Positions 24,254-33,150 are shown, counted from the stretch's first letter. The stretch: 40,099 nt of DNA from an uncultured Phycisphaera sp. (GCA_937919685.1 CALFOM010000244.1:1-40099), one strand, 5' to 3'. Translations and numbers: made by a program. The notes: generated by a model from the letters alone, not told the origin.

Positions 24254-25384
24254 TCAGGGCCGCTTGTAGAGCGGTAATTTCACGATCTCGGCGTCAGTTC
24301 CGCCGCCAAGGTCGATTCGAACGGTGGTCCCGACCTCGGCCATCTCCGCGGGCACGTAGGCCATGCCGATCGGATGTCCGAGCGTCGGACTCGGGCAGCC
24401 ACTGGTGACCGTTCCCACCACGCGATCGCCATCGAAGACCGACATTCCCTGGCGAGGACTTCGGCGACCATCCAGTTTCAGACCGACCAGTTTTCGCTCG
24501 GGTCCGTTCGCGGCGATCCGCTGCAACGCGTCCTGGCCGATAAACCGTCCTTCTTGTTCGTCCGACTCGCCCTTGTCCAATTTGACGGCGAATCCCAGTC
24601 CGGCGGAAATCGGATCGGTCTGCTCGTCGAGTTCATGACCATAGAGCGGCATCCCCGCCTCCATGCGGAGGCTGTCACGGGCACCCAGACCCGCCGGTCG
24701 GACGACGCCACCTTCAACCCCAATATCCTTGAGCAGCATTCCGAGCGCCTGACGAGCGAATTTGGCACCGAGAATCACTTCGACGCCGTCCTCGCCGGTG
24801 TATCCGGTCCTGCTGACGATGATCTTCATGACCAGGACGTTCTTCACCGTGAAGCGATAACGCTTGAGCGTCGGCACCTCCCGGGAGACCTTCCCGAGGA
24901 GCTCCATGACTTTGGGCCCCTGGATCGCACACATACAGGTTGATTCCGTCTCATCCACCATCTTGAAGACGAGGCTCTCGTCCGCCTTGACCCGGTTGAA
25001 GTGCGTGGTGATCTTCTCTCGATTCGCACCGTTGCAGACGACCATGTAATCGTCATCCGAAAAGCAGTAGACGAGGACGTCATCGAGGCAGCCGCCTGTC
25101 TCATTGCAGATCAGGCCGTAGCGACACTGCCCCTCCTGCATTCCCCGGACCAGCCGCGTACAGACGCGATCTAGGAACCTCCGGGCATGTCGGCCAGAAA
25201 TGCGAAGTCGGCCCATGTGCGAGACATCGAAAATACTGCCGCTGGAACGCGTCCAGAGGTGCTCTTCTCCGATTGACCCGTAGTGAAGCGGGAGTTCCCA
25301 GCCCGCGTATTCGACGATCTTCGCCTTGTGCTCGACATGGAAGTTATGGAGCGGAGAACGCGTCAGAGTGGTGGTTTCTGGCAT
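24254..25384 (-). CDS. gcvT: glycine cleavage system T protein (aminomethyltransferase)
   Basis: Transfers the methylene group from the aminomethyl-lipoyl H protein to tetrahydrofolate and releases ammonia. The 376 residues fit the family (about 365). Visible signatures are HYGSIGEEHLWTRSSGSIFD (N-terminal folate domain, quoted in part), FDVSHMGR, GGCLDDVLVY, SRTGYTGEDG, ARDSLRMEAGMPLYGHEL and VGTVTSGCPSPTLGHPIG. The open frame continues 40 codons upstream. MPETTTLTRSPLHNFH at 25384 is chosen because it is where GcvT homology begins. GcvH and GcvP are not in the window, so the gene is separated from the rest of the system. A GcvT-like YgfZ protein is less likely given the full-length folate motifs. 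Confidence 0.93.
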   Translation of the reverse strand: MPETTTLTRSPLHNFHVEHKAKIVEYAGWELPLHYGSIGEEHLWTRSSGSIFDVSHMGRLRISGRHARRFLDRVCTRLVRGMQEGQCRYGLICNETGGCLDDVLVYCFSDDDYMVVCNGANREKITTHFNRVKADESLVFKMVDETESTCMCAIQGPKVMELLGKVSREVPTLKRYRFTVKNVLVMKIIVSRTGYTGEDGVEVILGAKFARQALGMLLKDIGVEGGVVRPAGLGARDSLRMEAGMPLYGHELDEQTDPISAGLGFAVKLDKGESDEQEGRFIGQDALQRIAANGPERKLVGLKLDGRRSPRQGMSVFDGDRVVGTVTSGCPSPTLGHPIGMAYVPAEMAEVGTTVRIDLGGGTDAEIVKLPLYKRP

Positions 25385-25574
25385 TGCCGCACGGTAGCGG
25401 TCCCCCGGGTCCTTCGCCACCACGGGTGCTCTCTTCCATCCCTTCCGATCATGCGGCCTGTGACGATCGCTCCATGCCTCGGAGCTGCAAATTTGACCCC
25501 CCAATCTTGCATCCCGTCAAATCGAATTGGACCTTCTCCGTGTGGGATGTGAATCTCAGAAAGTCCACCAATTC

Positions 25575-25584
25575 GAGGAGAAGG
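25575..25584 (+). promoter_or_regulatory. strong ribosome binding site of the 34-residue gene
   Basis: GAGGAGAAGG is almost fully complementary to the 16S rRNA 3' end and lies at good spacing from the ATG at 25589 (8 bases from AGGAG). It is among the best Shine-Dalgarno sequences in the window and is what makes the very short downstream frame credible. Confidence 0.8.
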
Positions 25585-25588
25585 CCTG

Positions 25589-25693
25589 ATGTCCAACAAG
25601 AGCACCACCACCGCACGTGGCGATCGAGATGTCCTGTTCCGCCTGGCCATGACCGCCGCGGGAATCGGACTCCTGCTCTCGGTTCTGATCTGA
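25589..25693 (+). CDS. small single-pass membrane peptide (34 aa)
   Basis: The frame runs ATG to TGA for 34 codons. The peptide has a polar, basic N-terminus (MSNKSTTTARGDRDVLFR) and one hydrophobic helix (LAMTAAGIGLLLSVLI) up to the C-terminus. The layout suits a small tail-anchored inner-membrane peptide, probably with the N-terminus inside. Support comes from the strong ribosome binding site, mostly G or C third positions, and a place of its own in the gap between gcvT and bamA. No family is recognised. It may modulate a membrane complex, as many such small proteins do, but nothing in the sequence identifies a partner. Confidence 0.65.
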   Translation: MSNKSTTTARGDRDVLFRLAMTAAGIGLLLSVLI

Positions 25694-25821
25694 GCCATTT
25701 TCGAGCCGCCGATGCCCTCTTAATCGGGCGGGCGGCCGGATGAACGATTCGCCCCGACGGAACGTGCTTCCCACGATCCGGCGGGGCGTTCGCATGCCCT
25801 CCGAGGTAAACTCCGAGGTTC

Positions 25822-28359
25822 ATGCCGACCGGCTCATTGATCTTCGACGATGGATCGCACCTCAAGTCCGAGCAGCTGCGCGCCAAGAGGTCCCGAACCG
25901 GATTCCACGATCACGACGGCCTCCGGGCCAGATATCGAAGATTTCCGGGGCGATTGACCCTTCTGGCGTGGCTGGGCGTCCTGAGGATCCTTCTCGGCTC
26001 ACTGATCGTGGCCGGGGTGAACCCGACGTACGCGACGCCTGTCATTCCCGCTCAGGACATTGACGACGAGACCTTCGCGGATCGACCGATCTCCGAGGTC
26101 GAATTCAAGGGCCTTGAGCGAGTCGAGATGCGTCTCGTGCAGAACAATATTCGCACCGCCTCAGGCCAGCCGTTCGATGCGCAGTCGCTCCGAGACGATG
26201 TCGCCACCCTGTACCGGCTCGGCCAGTTCCAGACGGTGACCGCGGATGCCGTCCTGCAAGCCGACGGAAGCGTCAAGGTCGTCTACCGCGTCACCGAACA
26301 ATCCATCATCCGAGATGTGCAGACCGTCGGGAACACGCTGGTCTCGGACCAGGAACTTCGAGCGCAGATCCCGCTCTACGCGGGCGGTCCACGCGACGAC
26401 TTCCTCGTCGAACAATCTCTGCTCCGGATCAAGGACCTCTACCGCGGAAAAGGCCATTACCTCGCCGAGGTCCGAGTGGACGACTCCCGACTCACCGATG
26501 CGGGCATCCTCATCTTCGTGATCGTCGAGGGGCCCCGGGTCCGGATCAAGGAGATCGAATTCGTCGGGAACCGCAACATCCCCACGAACATCCTGGGCTC
26601 ACAGATCTCGACCAAGCCGGCCATTCTCTTCTTCCGAAAGGGGGAGTTGGATCCGAATCGGTTGATCGATGATGCCGCGACGCTTGACCGGTTCTACAAG
26701 GATCGTGGGTGGATCGACGTCCGAGTGGACAGTCGAGTCCTGCTTGGGCCTGACTCCAAGGAAGCGAAGGTCGTATTCGTGATCGATGAGGGCCGGCAGT
26801 ACCGACTCCGTCGAATCGACATCGCCTCCGTCGGTGGCAACGATTCCCCCCTCGACGTCTTCAGCAACGAGCAGCTTCTCGCGCTGGCCGCGTTTCGTCC
26901 GGGAGATCCCTACGAACGACCCAATGTGGACAAAACGGTCGAGAGGATTCGAGACGCGTATCGTCAGATGGGATTCGTCGATGCGAGAGTCACCGCTCGG
27001 AACCTCCGGGTCGGGGAGCAGCCCGAAGTCGACATGATCATTCAGATCGTGGAAGGACCGTCCTTCACCGCCGGTCTCATCATGATCCAAGGCAATTTTC
27101 TGACCAAGGACAAGGTCATCCGGCGCCTGGTCAAGGTCCGCCCGGGTCGCCCCCTTGACGGAACCCTCACGGAACGGGCGAAGGTCTCGATCGATCGATC
27201 GCAGCTCTTCAATGATGTGCGGGTCTCGATCCAGCAGCCCACCAACGACTCGCCACGAGTCCGTGACATCATCATTGAGGTGAAGGAACGAAACACGGGT
27301 TCCTTCAACTTCGGTGCTGGCCTCGCGTCCGACAGCGGAATCTTCGGCGAATTCTCTTTTCGCCAGACGAACTTCGACGTCGCAGATTTCCCGCTCAGCG
27401 TCGAGGAGCTGATCAGCGGCCGCGCATTCCGCGGCGCAGGCCAGAGTTTCAACATCACGATCGCCCCGGGTACCGAAGTCAGCATGTTTTCGCTGTCGAT
27501 CACCGAACCGCATCTCTTCGAGAGCAATATCTCCGGGCAGTTCGACAGTTTCTACCGAAATCGCATCTACAACCAGTACACCGAGGAACGACTCTCCGCG
27601 GGTGGGAGCGTTGGCCGGCGACTGGGCGACGTCTGGGTTGGAAACATCTCTGCGAACGTAGAACGGGTGGAACTGACGGACTTCGATTCAACCACGCCAA
27701 TCGAGGTGTATGACGACCGAGGGCCGGATGTTTTCGCACGGATCAGCGCCTCGCTTCGACGCACCACGGTCGACAATCCCTTCCGCCCGGGCAAGGGTTC
27801 GGCCATGAACATCGGCGTCGCGAAGGCAATGCCGATCAGTGGAAACGTGGATTACTGGAGCGTCAACGCCGAGCTGGCAAGTTTTCTCACCCTCTATGAG
27901 GACTTCCTCGGACGCAAGCATGTGCTCAAACTTCAGACCGAGGTTGGCTGGATCTTCCAGGGTGAAGCCCCCACCTTCGAGAAGTACTATCTCGGTGGCC
28001 GCACTTTCCGCGGATTCGGATTCCGTACGGTGAGCCCGAAATCCGACACCACCGTCGGGCAGCCGCAAGGAACCGGCGACTATGAACCCATCGGCGGCAG
28101 TTGGCTCTTCTTTGCGGGCGCCCAATATGAAGTCCCGCTCTTTGGCGAAGGTCTCGCCGGGGTGATGTTCGTCGACTCGGGAACGGTGACGAATACCCCG
28201 GGATTCGACGACTACCGGGTCTCGGTCGGCATTGGACTCCGCCTCTACCTTCCGATACTGGGCCCCGCTCCCCTCGCCTTCGACTTCGGGTTCCCGATGC
28301 TTAAGCAGGAGAACGATGAAACCCAGGTCTTCAGTTTCAGCGCCGAACTGCCCTTCTGA
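25822..28359 (+). CDS. bamA: BamA / Omp85 outer-membrane protein assembly factor
   Basis: Core of the machine that folds and inserts beta-barrel proteins into the outer membrane. The 845 residues begin with a long basic n-region (about 1-43) and a hydrophobic signal (LLGSLIVAGVNPTYATPV). Five POTRA domains follow to about residue 490, with typical pieces such as VEFKGLERVEMRLVQNNI, VQTVGNTLVSDQELR, IEFVGNRNIPTNIL and IMIQGNFLTKDKVIRR. A 16-strand barrel carries the loop 6 motif as RTFRGFGFR (about 723-731). The C-terminus FSFSAELPF ends in Phe, the usual barrel signal. The long N-terminus is odd; GAGG sits only 3 bases from this ATG, and no later ATG precedes the signal. It begins the bamA-skp-skp-lpxD-lpxC/fabZ run. 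Confidence 0.96.
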   Translation: MPTGSLIFDDGSHLKSEQLRAKRSRTGFHDHDGLRARYRRFPGRLTLLAWLGVLRILLGSLIVAGVNPTYATPVIPAQDIDDETFADRPISEVEFKGLERVEMRLVQNNIRTASGQPFDAQSLRDDVATLYRLGQFQTVTADAVLQADGSVKVVYRVTEQSIIRDVQTVGNTLVSDQELRAQIPLYAGGPRDDFLVEQSLLRIKDLYRGKGHYLAEVRVDDSRLTDAGILIFVIVEGPRVRIKEIEFVGNRNIPTNILGSQISTKPAILFFRKGELDPNRLIDDAATLDRFYKDRGWIDVRVDSRVLLGPDSKEAKVVFVIDEGRQYRLRRIDIASVGGNDSPLDVFSNEQLLALAAFRPGDPYERPNVDKTVERIRDAYRQMGFVDARVTARNLRVGEQPEVDMIIQIVEGPSFTAGLIMIQGNFLTKDKVIRRLVKVRPGRPLDGTLTERAKVSIDRSQLFNDVRVSIQQPTNDSPRVRDIIIEVKERNTGSFNFGAGLASDSGIFGEFSFRQTNFDVADFPLSVEELISGRAFRGAGQSFNITIAPGTEVSMFSLSITEPHLFESNISGQFDSFYRNRIYNQYTEERLSAGGSVGRRLGDVWVGNISANVERVELTDFDSTTPIEVYDDRGPDVFARISASLRRTTVDNPFRPGKGSAMNIGVAKAMPISGNVDYWSVNAELASFLTLYEDFLGRKHVLKLQTEVGWIFQGEAPTFEKYYLGGRTFRGFGFRTVSPKSDTTVGQPQGTGDYEPIGGSWLFFAGAQYEVPLFGEGLAGVMFVDSGTVTNTPGFDDYRVSVGIGLRLYLPILGPAPLAFDFGFPMLKQENDETQVFSFSAELPF

Positions 28360-28467
28360 GAGGCTCGTCTCCTCCTGATCACCTGATCCCCCCTTCGGCG
28401 GCTCGTCTTCGTACAATTCCCAACATTCACCTCAAGGTCGCATCACCTCCATCAGGAGCCTCGTCGC

Positions 28468-29121
28468 ATGTCCGTGGATCGCTCGCCCTCGACGCATCGT
28501 CTCTCTCGTCTGGCCGCCCCCACCGCCCTCGCGGTGAGCCTGGTCCTTCTCGTGCACACCATGTCGGTCAACGCATCGCGTCCCACGACCGTGCAGGCCG
28601 ACCCGACCTCGGTCGCGGTGGTGGAAGTCTCTCGGGTTCTTGACCAGATCGACGAGAAATCGGAATGGGAGATTCGGATCGATGCGCTCAAGTCCGCCAT
28701 CCAGCAGGAAGGCGTAAGCCGCCAGCAGGCGATGGAACGACGACTCGCAGAGAGCGAGAGCGCCACATCGCCTGAACAGCGACAGGATATTCGTGACGAG
28801 GTCGCCCTCATGCAACTTCGACTCGAACAATGGGCGAACATGAAGGCCGTCGAAGTAGATCGCGAGCAGTCGCTCATGTGGCGGAGCATCTACCGGAATC
28901 TTCGCCGGGAAGCCGAGCGAGTCGCCGAGGCCGAAGGCTACGCACTGGTCCTTGTCGATGACTCGGGGGGAGAAATCCGTACCCAGTCAGGGACTCAGGT
29001 TCCCTTGCAGACCCAGGTGCTCCAGCAGATCACCAGTCGCCGGATTCTCTTCGCCGCGAACATAACCGACATCTCGGATCAGATCATCGTCCGCATGAAC
29101 AACGCCGTCGTGGCGCCCTGA
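28468..29121 (+). CDS. Skp/OmpH-family periplasmic chaperone, first copy
   Basis: Binds unfolded outer-membrane proteins in the periplasm and hands them to BamA. The 217 residues comprise a signal peptide (about 15-37, LAAPTALAVSLVLLVHTMSV), a short beta stretch (VAVVEVSRVLDQI), a long coiled-coil hairpin rich in Glu, Gln and Arg (about 60-145) and a closing beta/helix part (GYALVLVDD, RRILFAANITDISDQIIVRM) that matches the OmpH C-terminal pattern. AGGAG lies 9 bases before the ATG. The skp position right after bamA is the norm. Two copies in tandem differ greatly in sequence. Confidence 0.85.
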   Translation: MSVDRSPSTHRLSRLAAPTALAVSLVLLVHTMSVNASRPTTVQADPTSVAVVEVSRVLDQIDEKSEWEIRIDALKSAIQQEGVSRQQAMERRLAESESATSPEQRQDIRDEVALMQLRLEQWANMKAVEVDREQSLMWRSIYRNLRREAERVAEAEGYALVLVDDSGGEIRTQSGTQVPLQTQVLQQITSRRILFAANITDISDQIIVRMNNAVVAP

Positions 29122-29160
29122 TCGCCTCCCGACCGCCCGTCCCTTGGAAGATCTTCACTC

Positions 29161-29769
29161 ATGAACCGCTCGACCATCCGACTCACTCTCGCCGGAATCG
29201 TCACCTTCATGGTGCTCGCCGGCGCCTCGCGACTGATGTTCGCACCACCGACCGCGCCCCCACTGGTCGCGACCATCGATCTTGAAAAACTCTTCAACGG
29301 CCTCGATGTACAGAAGACCGAGGGCGCCCGAGTTGACGCGTTCGCTGTCAAGTACGACAAGCAACTCGATGTGCTCCGTGGCCGAATTGAAAATCTTCAG
29401 GCCGAGTTGGAGAACTTCGAGCAGGGAGGCGAAGCGTGGCTCAAGACGAGCCGGGACGCCGAGGCCGCCATCAGCGAGTACCAAGCAATCGAGCAATTCG
29501 CACGACTCAAGGTCGAAGCGGAACGGGCGAAATCGATGCGGAACGTCTACGAACGCATCAAGTCAGAGATCGAGGACTTTGCCAAGGCACAGACACCGCC
29601 CCTCGACCTCGTCCTCATCGACGACACCATTCCGGTACTGGAACCTTCGACCGCGGAAGCGATGCAGAAGCAGATTTCGGCGCGTCGACTGATCTACGCC
29701 TCCAGCGCCTTTGACATCACGGACATCCTGCTTGCACGCATGAACGCCACGGGTGGAAACGGCGGGTGA
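29161..29769 (+). CDS. Skp/OmpH-family periplasmic chaperone, second copy
   Basis: 202 residues with a signal or anchor helix (about 7-27, LTLAGIVTFMVLAGASRLMF), a beta strand (LVATIDLEKLFNGLD), a coiled-coil hairpin (about 55-140, including LQAELENFEQGGEAW) and a C-terminal part (LDLVLIDDTIPVL, then RRLIYASSAFDITDILLARM). The end resembles that of the first copy (both have RR(I/L), DI(S/T)D and RM). It starts 39 bases after the first copy and its stop overlaps the lpxD start by GTGA. Both copies may trimerise separately or together. Confidence 0.87.
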   Translation: MNRSTIRLTLAGIVTFMVLAGASRLMFAPPTAPPLVATIDLEKLFNGLDVQKTEGARVDAFAVKYDKQLDVLRGRIENLQAELENFEQGGEAWLKTSRDAEAAISEYQAIEQFARLKVEAERAKSMRNVYERIKSEIEDFAKAQTPPLDLVLIDDTIPVLEPSTAEAMQKQISARRLIYASSAFDITDILLARMNATGGNGG

Positions 29770-30833
29770 GCGAATTCGGGCTCGGAGTCGACACCATCCG
29801 CACTGCGGACGGAATCGCCCTTCTGGTCGATGGAGAGGTCGAGGGTGACGGCGGCGTCGTCGCCCGAGGTATCGAAGCGATCGATCACGCTGGCGAAGGT
29901 GATCTCACCTTCATCGGTGATGCTCGGCACGCCAAGCACTGGGCGACCTCCAGCGCGAGCATCGCAATGGCGACACGAGGCATCGATCTCGGCGACTGGT
30001 CGACCAACGGGCGTGCGGTGATCCGTGTCGCCAATGCCGACCAGGCGATGATTCTGGTGCTCGAATTCGTGGAAGCTGCGACCGCGGACCTCCTGGAGCG
30101 TCCGACCGCCGGGATCAACGCGGGGGCGTGTGTCGATCCGACCGCCACCATCGAAGAAGACGCCGTGATTGGACCATTCGCGGTGATCGGCGCAAGATGC
30201 CGGATCGGATCGGGGACCATCGTGGAATCGGGCGTCCGGATCTATTCGGACGCGATCATTGGAGACAACGTTCATCTGCATTCCGGAGTCATCATCCGGG
30301 AACGATGCGTGGTCGGTGATCGATCCATCCTTCACGCCGGAGTGGTGATCGGCAGCGACGGCTTCGGATACCGGCCCGATCCCGGAGGCGTCGGCCTCCG
30401 AAAGATCCCCCACATCGGGCACGTGAAGATCGGCGCAGACGTCGAGATCGGGGCGAACTCCTGCATCGATCGAGGCAAGTTTGGAGCGACGATCATCGGC
30501 CAGGGCTCGAAGATCGACAATCTGTGCCAGATCGGGCACAACGTCAAGATCGGAAAATACGTCGTGATCAGCGGGTTGACGGGAATTGCCGGGAGTACAA
30601 CCGTCGGAGACGGTACGCTCATCGGTGGCGGCGTCGGACTCAGCGACCATATTCGAATCGGTGTCGGCTGCCAGATCGCGGGACGATCTGGTGTGATGAA
30701 CGACATCCCCGATGGTGAGGCATGGGCGGGGATGCCCGCCAAGGACGCCCGCGACGCCATGAAGGAATGGGCCGTCATCCGTAGACTGCCCGAGTGGTCC
30801 AAACGACTCCGAGGACTGCTCGAACCTCGCTGA
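29766..30833 (+). CDS. lpxD: UDP-3-O-acylglucosamine N-acyltransferase
   Basis: Third step of lipid A synthesis: transfers a hydroxyacyl chain from acyl-ACP to the 2-amino group of UDP-3-O-acyl-glucosamine. The 355 residues comprise an N-terminal uridine-binding domain (GIEAIDHAGEGDLTFIGDA) and a left-handed beta helix of hexapeptide repeats from about residue 118 (ATIEEDAVIGPFAVIGARC), with the family signature VVIGSDGFGY and the catalytic-His segment QIGHNVKIG. The C-terminal helix is present (KDARDAMKEWAVIRRLPEW). Start GTG overlaps the stop of the second skp gene. Confidence 0.96.
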   Translation: MSEFGLGVDTIRTADGIALLVDGEVEGDGGVVARGIEAIDHAGEGDLTFIGDARHAKHWATSSASIAMATRGIDLGDWSTNGRAVIRVANADQAMILVLEFVEAATADLLERPTAGINAGACVDPTATIEEDAVIGPFAVIGARCRIGSGTIVESGVRIYSDAIIGDNVHLHSGVIIRERCVVGDRSILHAGVVIGSDGFGYRPDPGGVGLRKIPHIGHVKIGADVEIGANSCIDRGKFGATIIGQGSKIDNLCQIGHNVKIGKYVVISGLTGIAGSTTVGDGTLIGGGVGLSDHIRIGVGCQIAGRSGVMNDIPDGEAWAGMPAKDARDAMKEWAVIRRLPEWSKRLRGLLEPR

Positions 30834-30848
30834 ACCTCATCAATCGCC

Positions 30849-32285
30849 ATGTCGGCGATTCAAGTTCGATCCGAGTCCCTCAATCGAATCCACAGACCGA
30901 TGCTCAGACCCGAGACCGATACCGAACCGAACACCGAGACCGGAAGCGATGAATATTCGCCGCCAGCAGCCTCGATGCGCCAACACACGCTTCGCGGTCC
31001 GATCAAAGTCGAAGGGCTCGGGCTCCTGCTCGGTGATCCCGTCCACGTCACGATCGAACCCGCAGGCATCGATCATGGCATCGTCTTTGAGCGCATCGAT
31101 CTGGATCCACCCGTTCGGATCCCCGCACTGGTAGAGAACGTGGTTCCGAGGGGACGGCGGACGACGCTCAAGTCTGGTGAAACCACGATCGAGACCGTCG
31201 AGCATTGCATGTCCGCACTGGCGGGCCTCGGCATCGACAATGCTCTGATCCGAATCCACGGCCCGGAACTCCCCGGAGGGGACGGTTCGGCGCGACCCTT
31301 CGTGGACCCACTGCTCGAGGTCGGCGTCACGGAACAAGATGCGGCACGTCGAACTTTCGAACTGCAAGAGGCGATCGTGATCGACGAAGGAGATGCGATG
31401 ATCGCCGCCATCCCTCACAAGACGCCCGGAATGCGAGTCATCTTCGATCTCGACTACAACGCCTTGGGCGGTCGCATTAAGCGACAGGTCCTGAACTGGG
31501 ACACGTCCGTACAGGACTACATCGGAGACCTATCCTCCGCCCGCACCTTCAGCCTCGAGGAAGAGGCGCAGGCGATGTGGGAACGCGGCATTGGGCGCCA
31601 TCTGACTCCCAAGGACGTGCTGGTCATCGGAGACGAAGGCCCGATCGACAATGCATATCGCTTTGAAGACGAGCCGGTCCGGCACAAGATCCTCGACATG
31701 CTCGGCGACCTCTACCTGGTGGGATGCCCGGTTCGGTGCAGGGTGGTGGCGTATCGATCGGGCCACAGCTTGAATCGCCGGCTCGGGATGGCGATTCGTG
31801 AACAGATGGCGGCCGTGGATCGGCGCTTCAGCATCGAGAACGGACGGGTGATGGACATTCGCGCCATCCAGCGCACGCTCCCGCACCGCTACCCGATGCT
31901 TCTGGTGGACCGCGTGATCGAAATGGATGGCGAACACCGGGCGGTCGGCATCAAGAACGTCACGATGAACGAACATTTCTTCCAGGGCCACTACCCCGGA
32001 ACGCCGATCATGCCAGGCGTGTTGATCATCGAAGCAATGGCACAACTCGGAGGGCTCCTCCTCAGTCAGCGGCTTGAACACACCGGCAAGATCGCGGTGC
32101 TCCTGAGCCTCGACAAGGTGAAACTTCGGAAGCCGGTGGGACCGGGCGATCAACTCGTGCTCGAGGCCCTGAGCCTGAGAGTCAGCGCTCGACTCGGCCA
32201 CATCCGCTGCAAGGCCACCGTCGACGACAAGATCGCCGCGGAAGCGGACATCAAGTTCATGCTGGTCGATGCCGAACAAGAGTAG
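30849..32285 (+). CDS. lpxC-fabZ: bifunctional UDP-3-O-acyl-N-acetylglucosamine deacetylase / 3-hydroxyacyl-ACP dehydratase
   Basis: The 478-residue fusion joins the committed, zinc-dependent deacetylation step of lipid A synthesis (about 43-320) to the dehydratase of fatty-acid elongation (about 335-478). LpxC metal and catalytic residues are kept: His119 in VEHCMSAL, His279 and Asp283 in HKILDMLGD, and His306 in SGHSLN. FabZ has LPHRYPMLLVDRV, His381 in QGHYPGTPIMPG and Glu395 in IIEAMAQLGG, with the usual spacing of 14. The same fusion order is known in Bacteroidetes. The first 42 residues are polar and acidic and not part of LpxC. Met43 (30975) is a plausible alternative start, and neither start has a good ribosome binding site. 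lpxA, normally next, is absent. Confidence 0.96.
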   Translation: MSAIQVRSESLNRIHRPMLRPETDTEPNTETGSDEYSPPAASMRQHTLRGPIKVEGLGLLLGDPVHVTIEPAGIDHGIVFERIDLDPPVRIPALVENVVPRGRRTTLKSGETTIETVEHCMSALAGLGIDNALIRIHGPELPGGDGSARPFVDPLLEVGVTEQDAARRTFELQEAIVIDEGDAMIAAIPHKTPGMRVIFDLDYNALGGRIKRQVLNWDTSVQDYIGDLSSARTFSLEEEAQAMWERGIGRHLTPKDVLVIGDEGPIDNAYRFEDEPVRHKILDMLGDLYLVGCPVRCRVVAYRSGHSLNRRLGMAIREQMAAVDRRFSIENGRVMDIRAIQRTLPHRYPMLLVDRVIEMDGEHRAVGIKNVTMNEHFFQGHYPGTPIMPGVLIIEAMAQLGGLLLSQRLEHTGKIAVLLSLDKVKLRKPVGPGDQLVLEALSLRVSARLGHIRCKATVDDKIAAEADIKFMLVDAEQE

Positions 32286-32325
32286 GCGGTTCCAGATCCC
32301 AAGAATCGCGAAGTCCGCCGAATCG

Positions 32326-32364
32326 AGGGGCGGAATCGAGAGAATGTTCCGCCTCTGCATTTTT
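32326..32364 (+). terminator. probable intrinsic terminator after lpxC-fabZ
   Basis: The arm at 32326-32335 pairs with 32347-32356 (10 bp, one G-T pair) around an 11-base loop. TTTTT follows at 32360-32364 after three unpaired bases. It lies 40 bases after the lpxC-fabZ stop, so the outer-membrane operon probably ends here. Confidence 0.6.
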
Positions 32365-32410
32365 CGGGTCGATACCCCGCTCGTTCACCTCCCGATGAAA
32401 CCCCTGATCC

Positions 32411-32430
32411 TTAAGGTCATTTAAGGTCAT
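32411..32430. repeat. 10-bp direct repeat upstream of the 206-residue gene
   Basis: TTAAGGTCAT occurs twice in immediate tandem, AT-richer than its surroundings, about 100 bases before the start of the next gene. It is one helical turn per unit and could be a binding site for a regulator, but two copies can arise by chance slippage. Confidence 0.7.
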
Positions 32431-32529
32431 TTCCTCGGATTGAGGGCGGGATTCCCTGAACCTCGCTCCTGCCATGGTCGATGACCATGAGACGTTACCG
32501 CTCCTTCCCCCTCTTTCGGAACAAACCAC

Positions 32530-33150
32530 ATGCGCGTCCTGCTCGATGAAACCCCCTGTGACATCCAGGCGAAATCCATCGGCGAAGCCATCGCCGCGGC
32601 CGCTGACGAAGCGGAACGCACGGGCAGACTCGTGGTGGAAGTGCGAGTGGATGGAACGATGCTCTCGGAAGATGACCTTCAGGCCGATGCCAAGCTTGCC
32701 GAGATGGCCGACGAGGTCCAGATGCTCACCACCACACTCGATCAACTCCTTCGAGAAACCTTCCTCCAGGCCGCGGAAGCGATCGCCGAGGTTGATACCG
32801 TCCAGCGGACCGCCGCCGAGGCCTTGCAGCAAGGGAAAGCCGCGGACGGAATGCGATCGTTGATGGGTGCGTTGGAAACTTGGGCGAGCATCAAGGATGC
32901 CGTCGTGCAAGGCCTCTTGCTTGCGGAGATCTCGCCCGACGAGGTCGGCTTCGATGGTGTCCAACTCTCCGAAGCCATCGTCATTCTGCAGGATCGCCTC
33001 GGCAAGTTGAAGGATGCGATGGTCGCCGAGGACACATCGGCGATCTGCGACTGCCTACTCTACGAACTCCCCGAAGCGACCAGAGACTGGCGGATCATTC
33101 TTGCCGGACTCGCTGGTCGTTTCGATACCGCGTGCAAGTCGAATTCCTGA
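32530..33150 (+). CDS. hypothetical cytoplasmic protein (206 aa)
   Basis: I do not recognise the family. An N-terminal alpha/beta part of about 50 residues (MRVLLDETPCDIQAKSIGEA, then RLVVEVRVDG) is followed by about 150 residues of acidic helices (TTTLDQLLRETFLQAAEAIA, AIVILQDRLGKLKDAMVAED). No signal or membrane helix. The ATG opens after the gap that holds the terminator and direct repeat. The next gene starts 25 bases after the stop on the same strand, so the two are probably co-transcribed. The beta-strand start followed by helical bundle suggests a regulatory or scaffold protein; this is a guess. Confidence 0.75.
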   Translation: MRVLLDETPCDIQAKSIGEAIAAAADEAERTGRLVVEVRVDGTMLSEDDLQADAKLAEMADEVQMLTTTLDQLLRETFLQAAEAIAEVDTVQRTAAEALQQGKAADGMRSLMGALETWASIKDAVVQGLLLAEISPDEVGFDGVQLSEAIVILQDRLGKLKDAMVAEDTSAICDCLLYELPEATRDWRIILAGLAGRFDTACKSNS

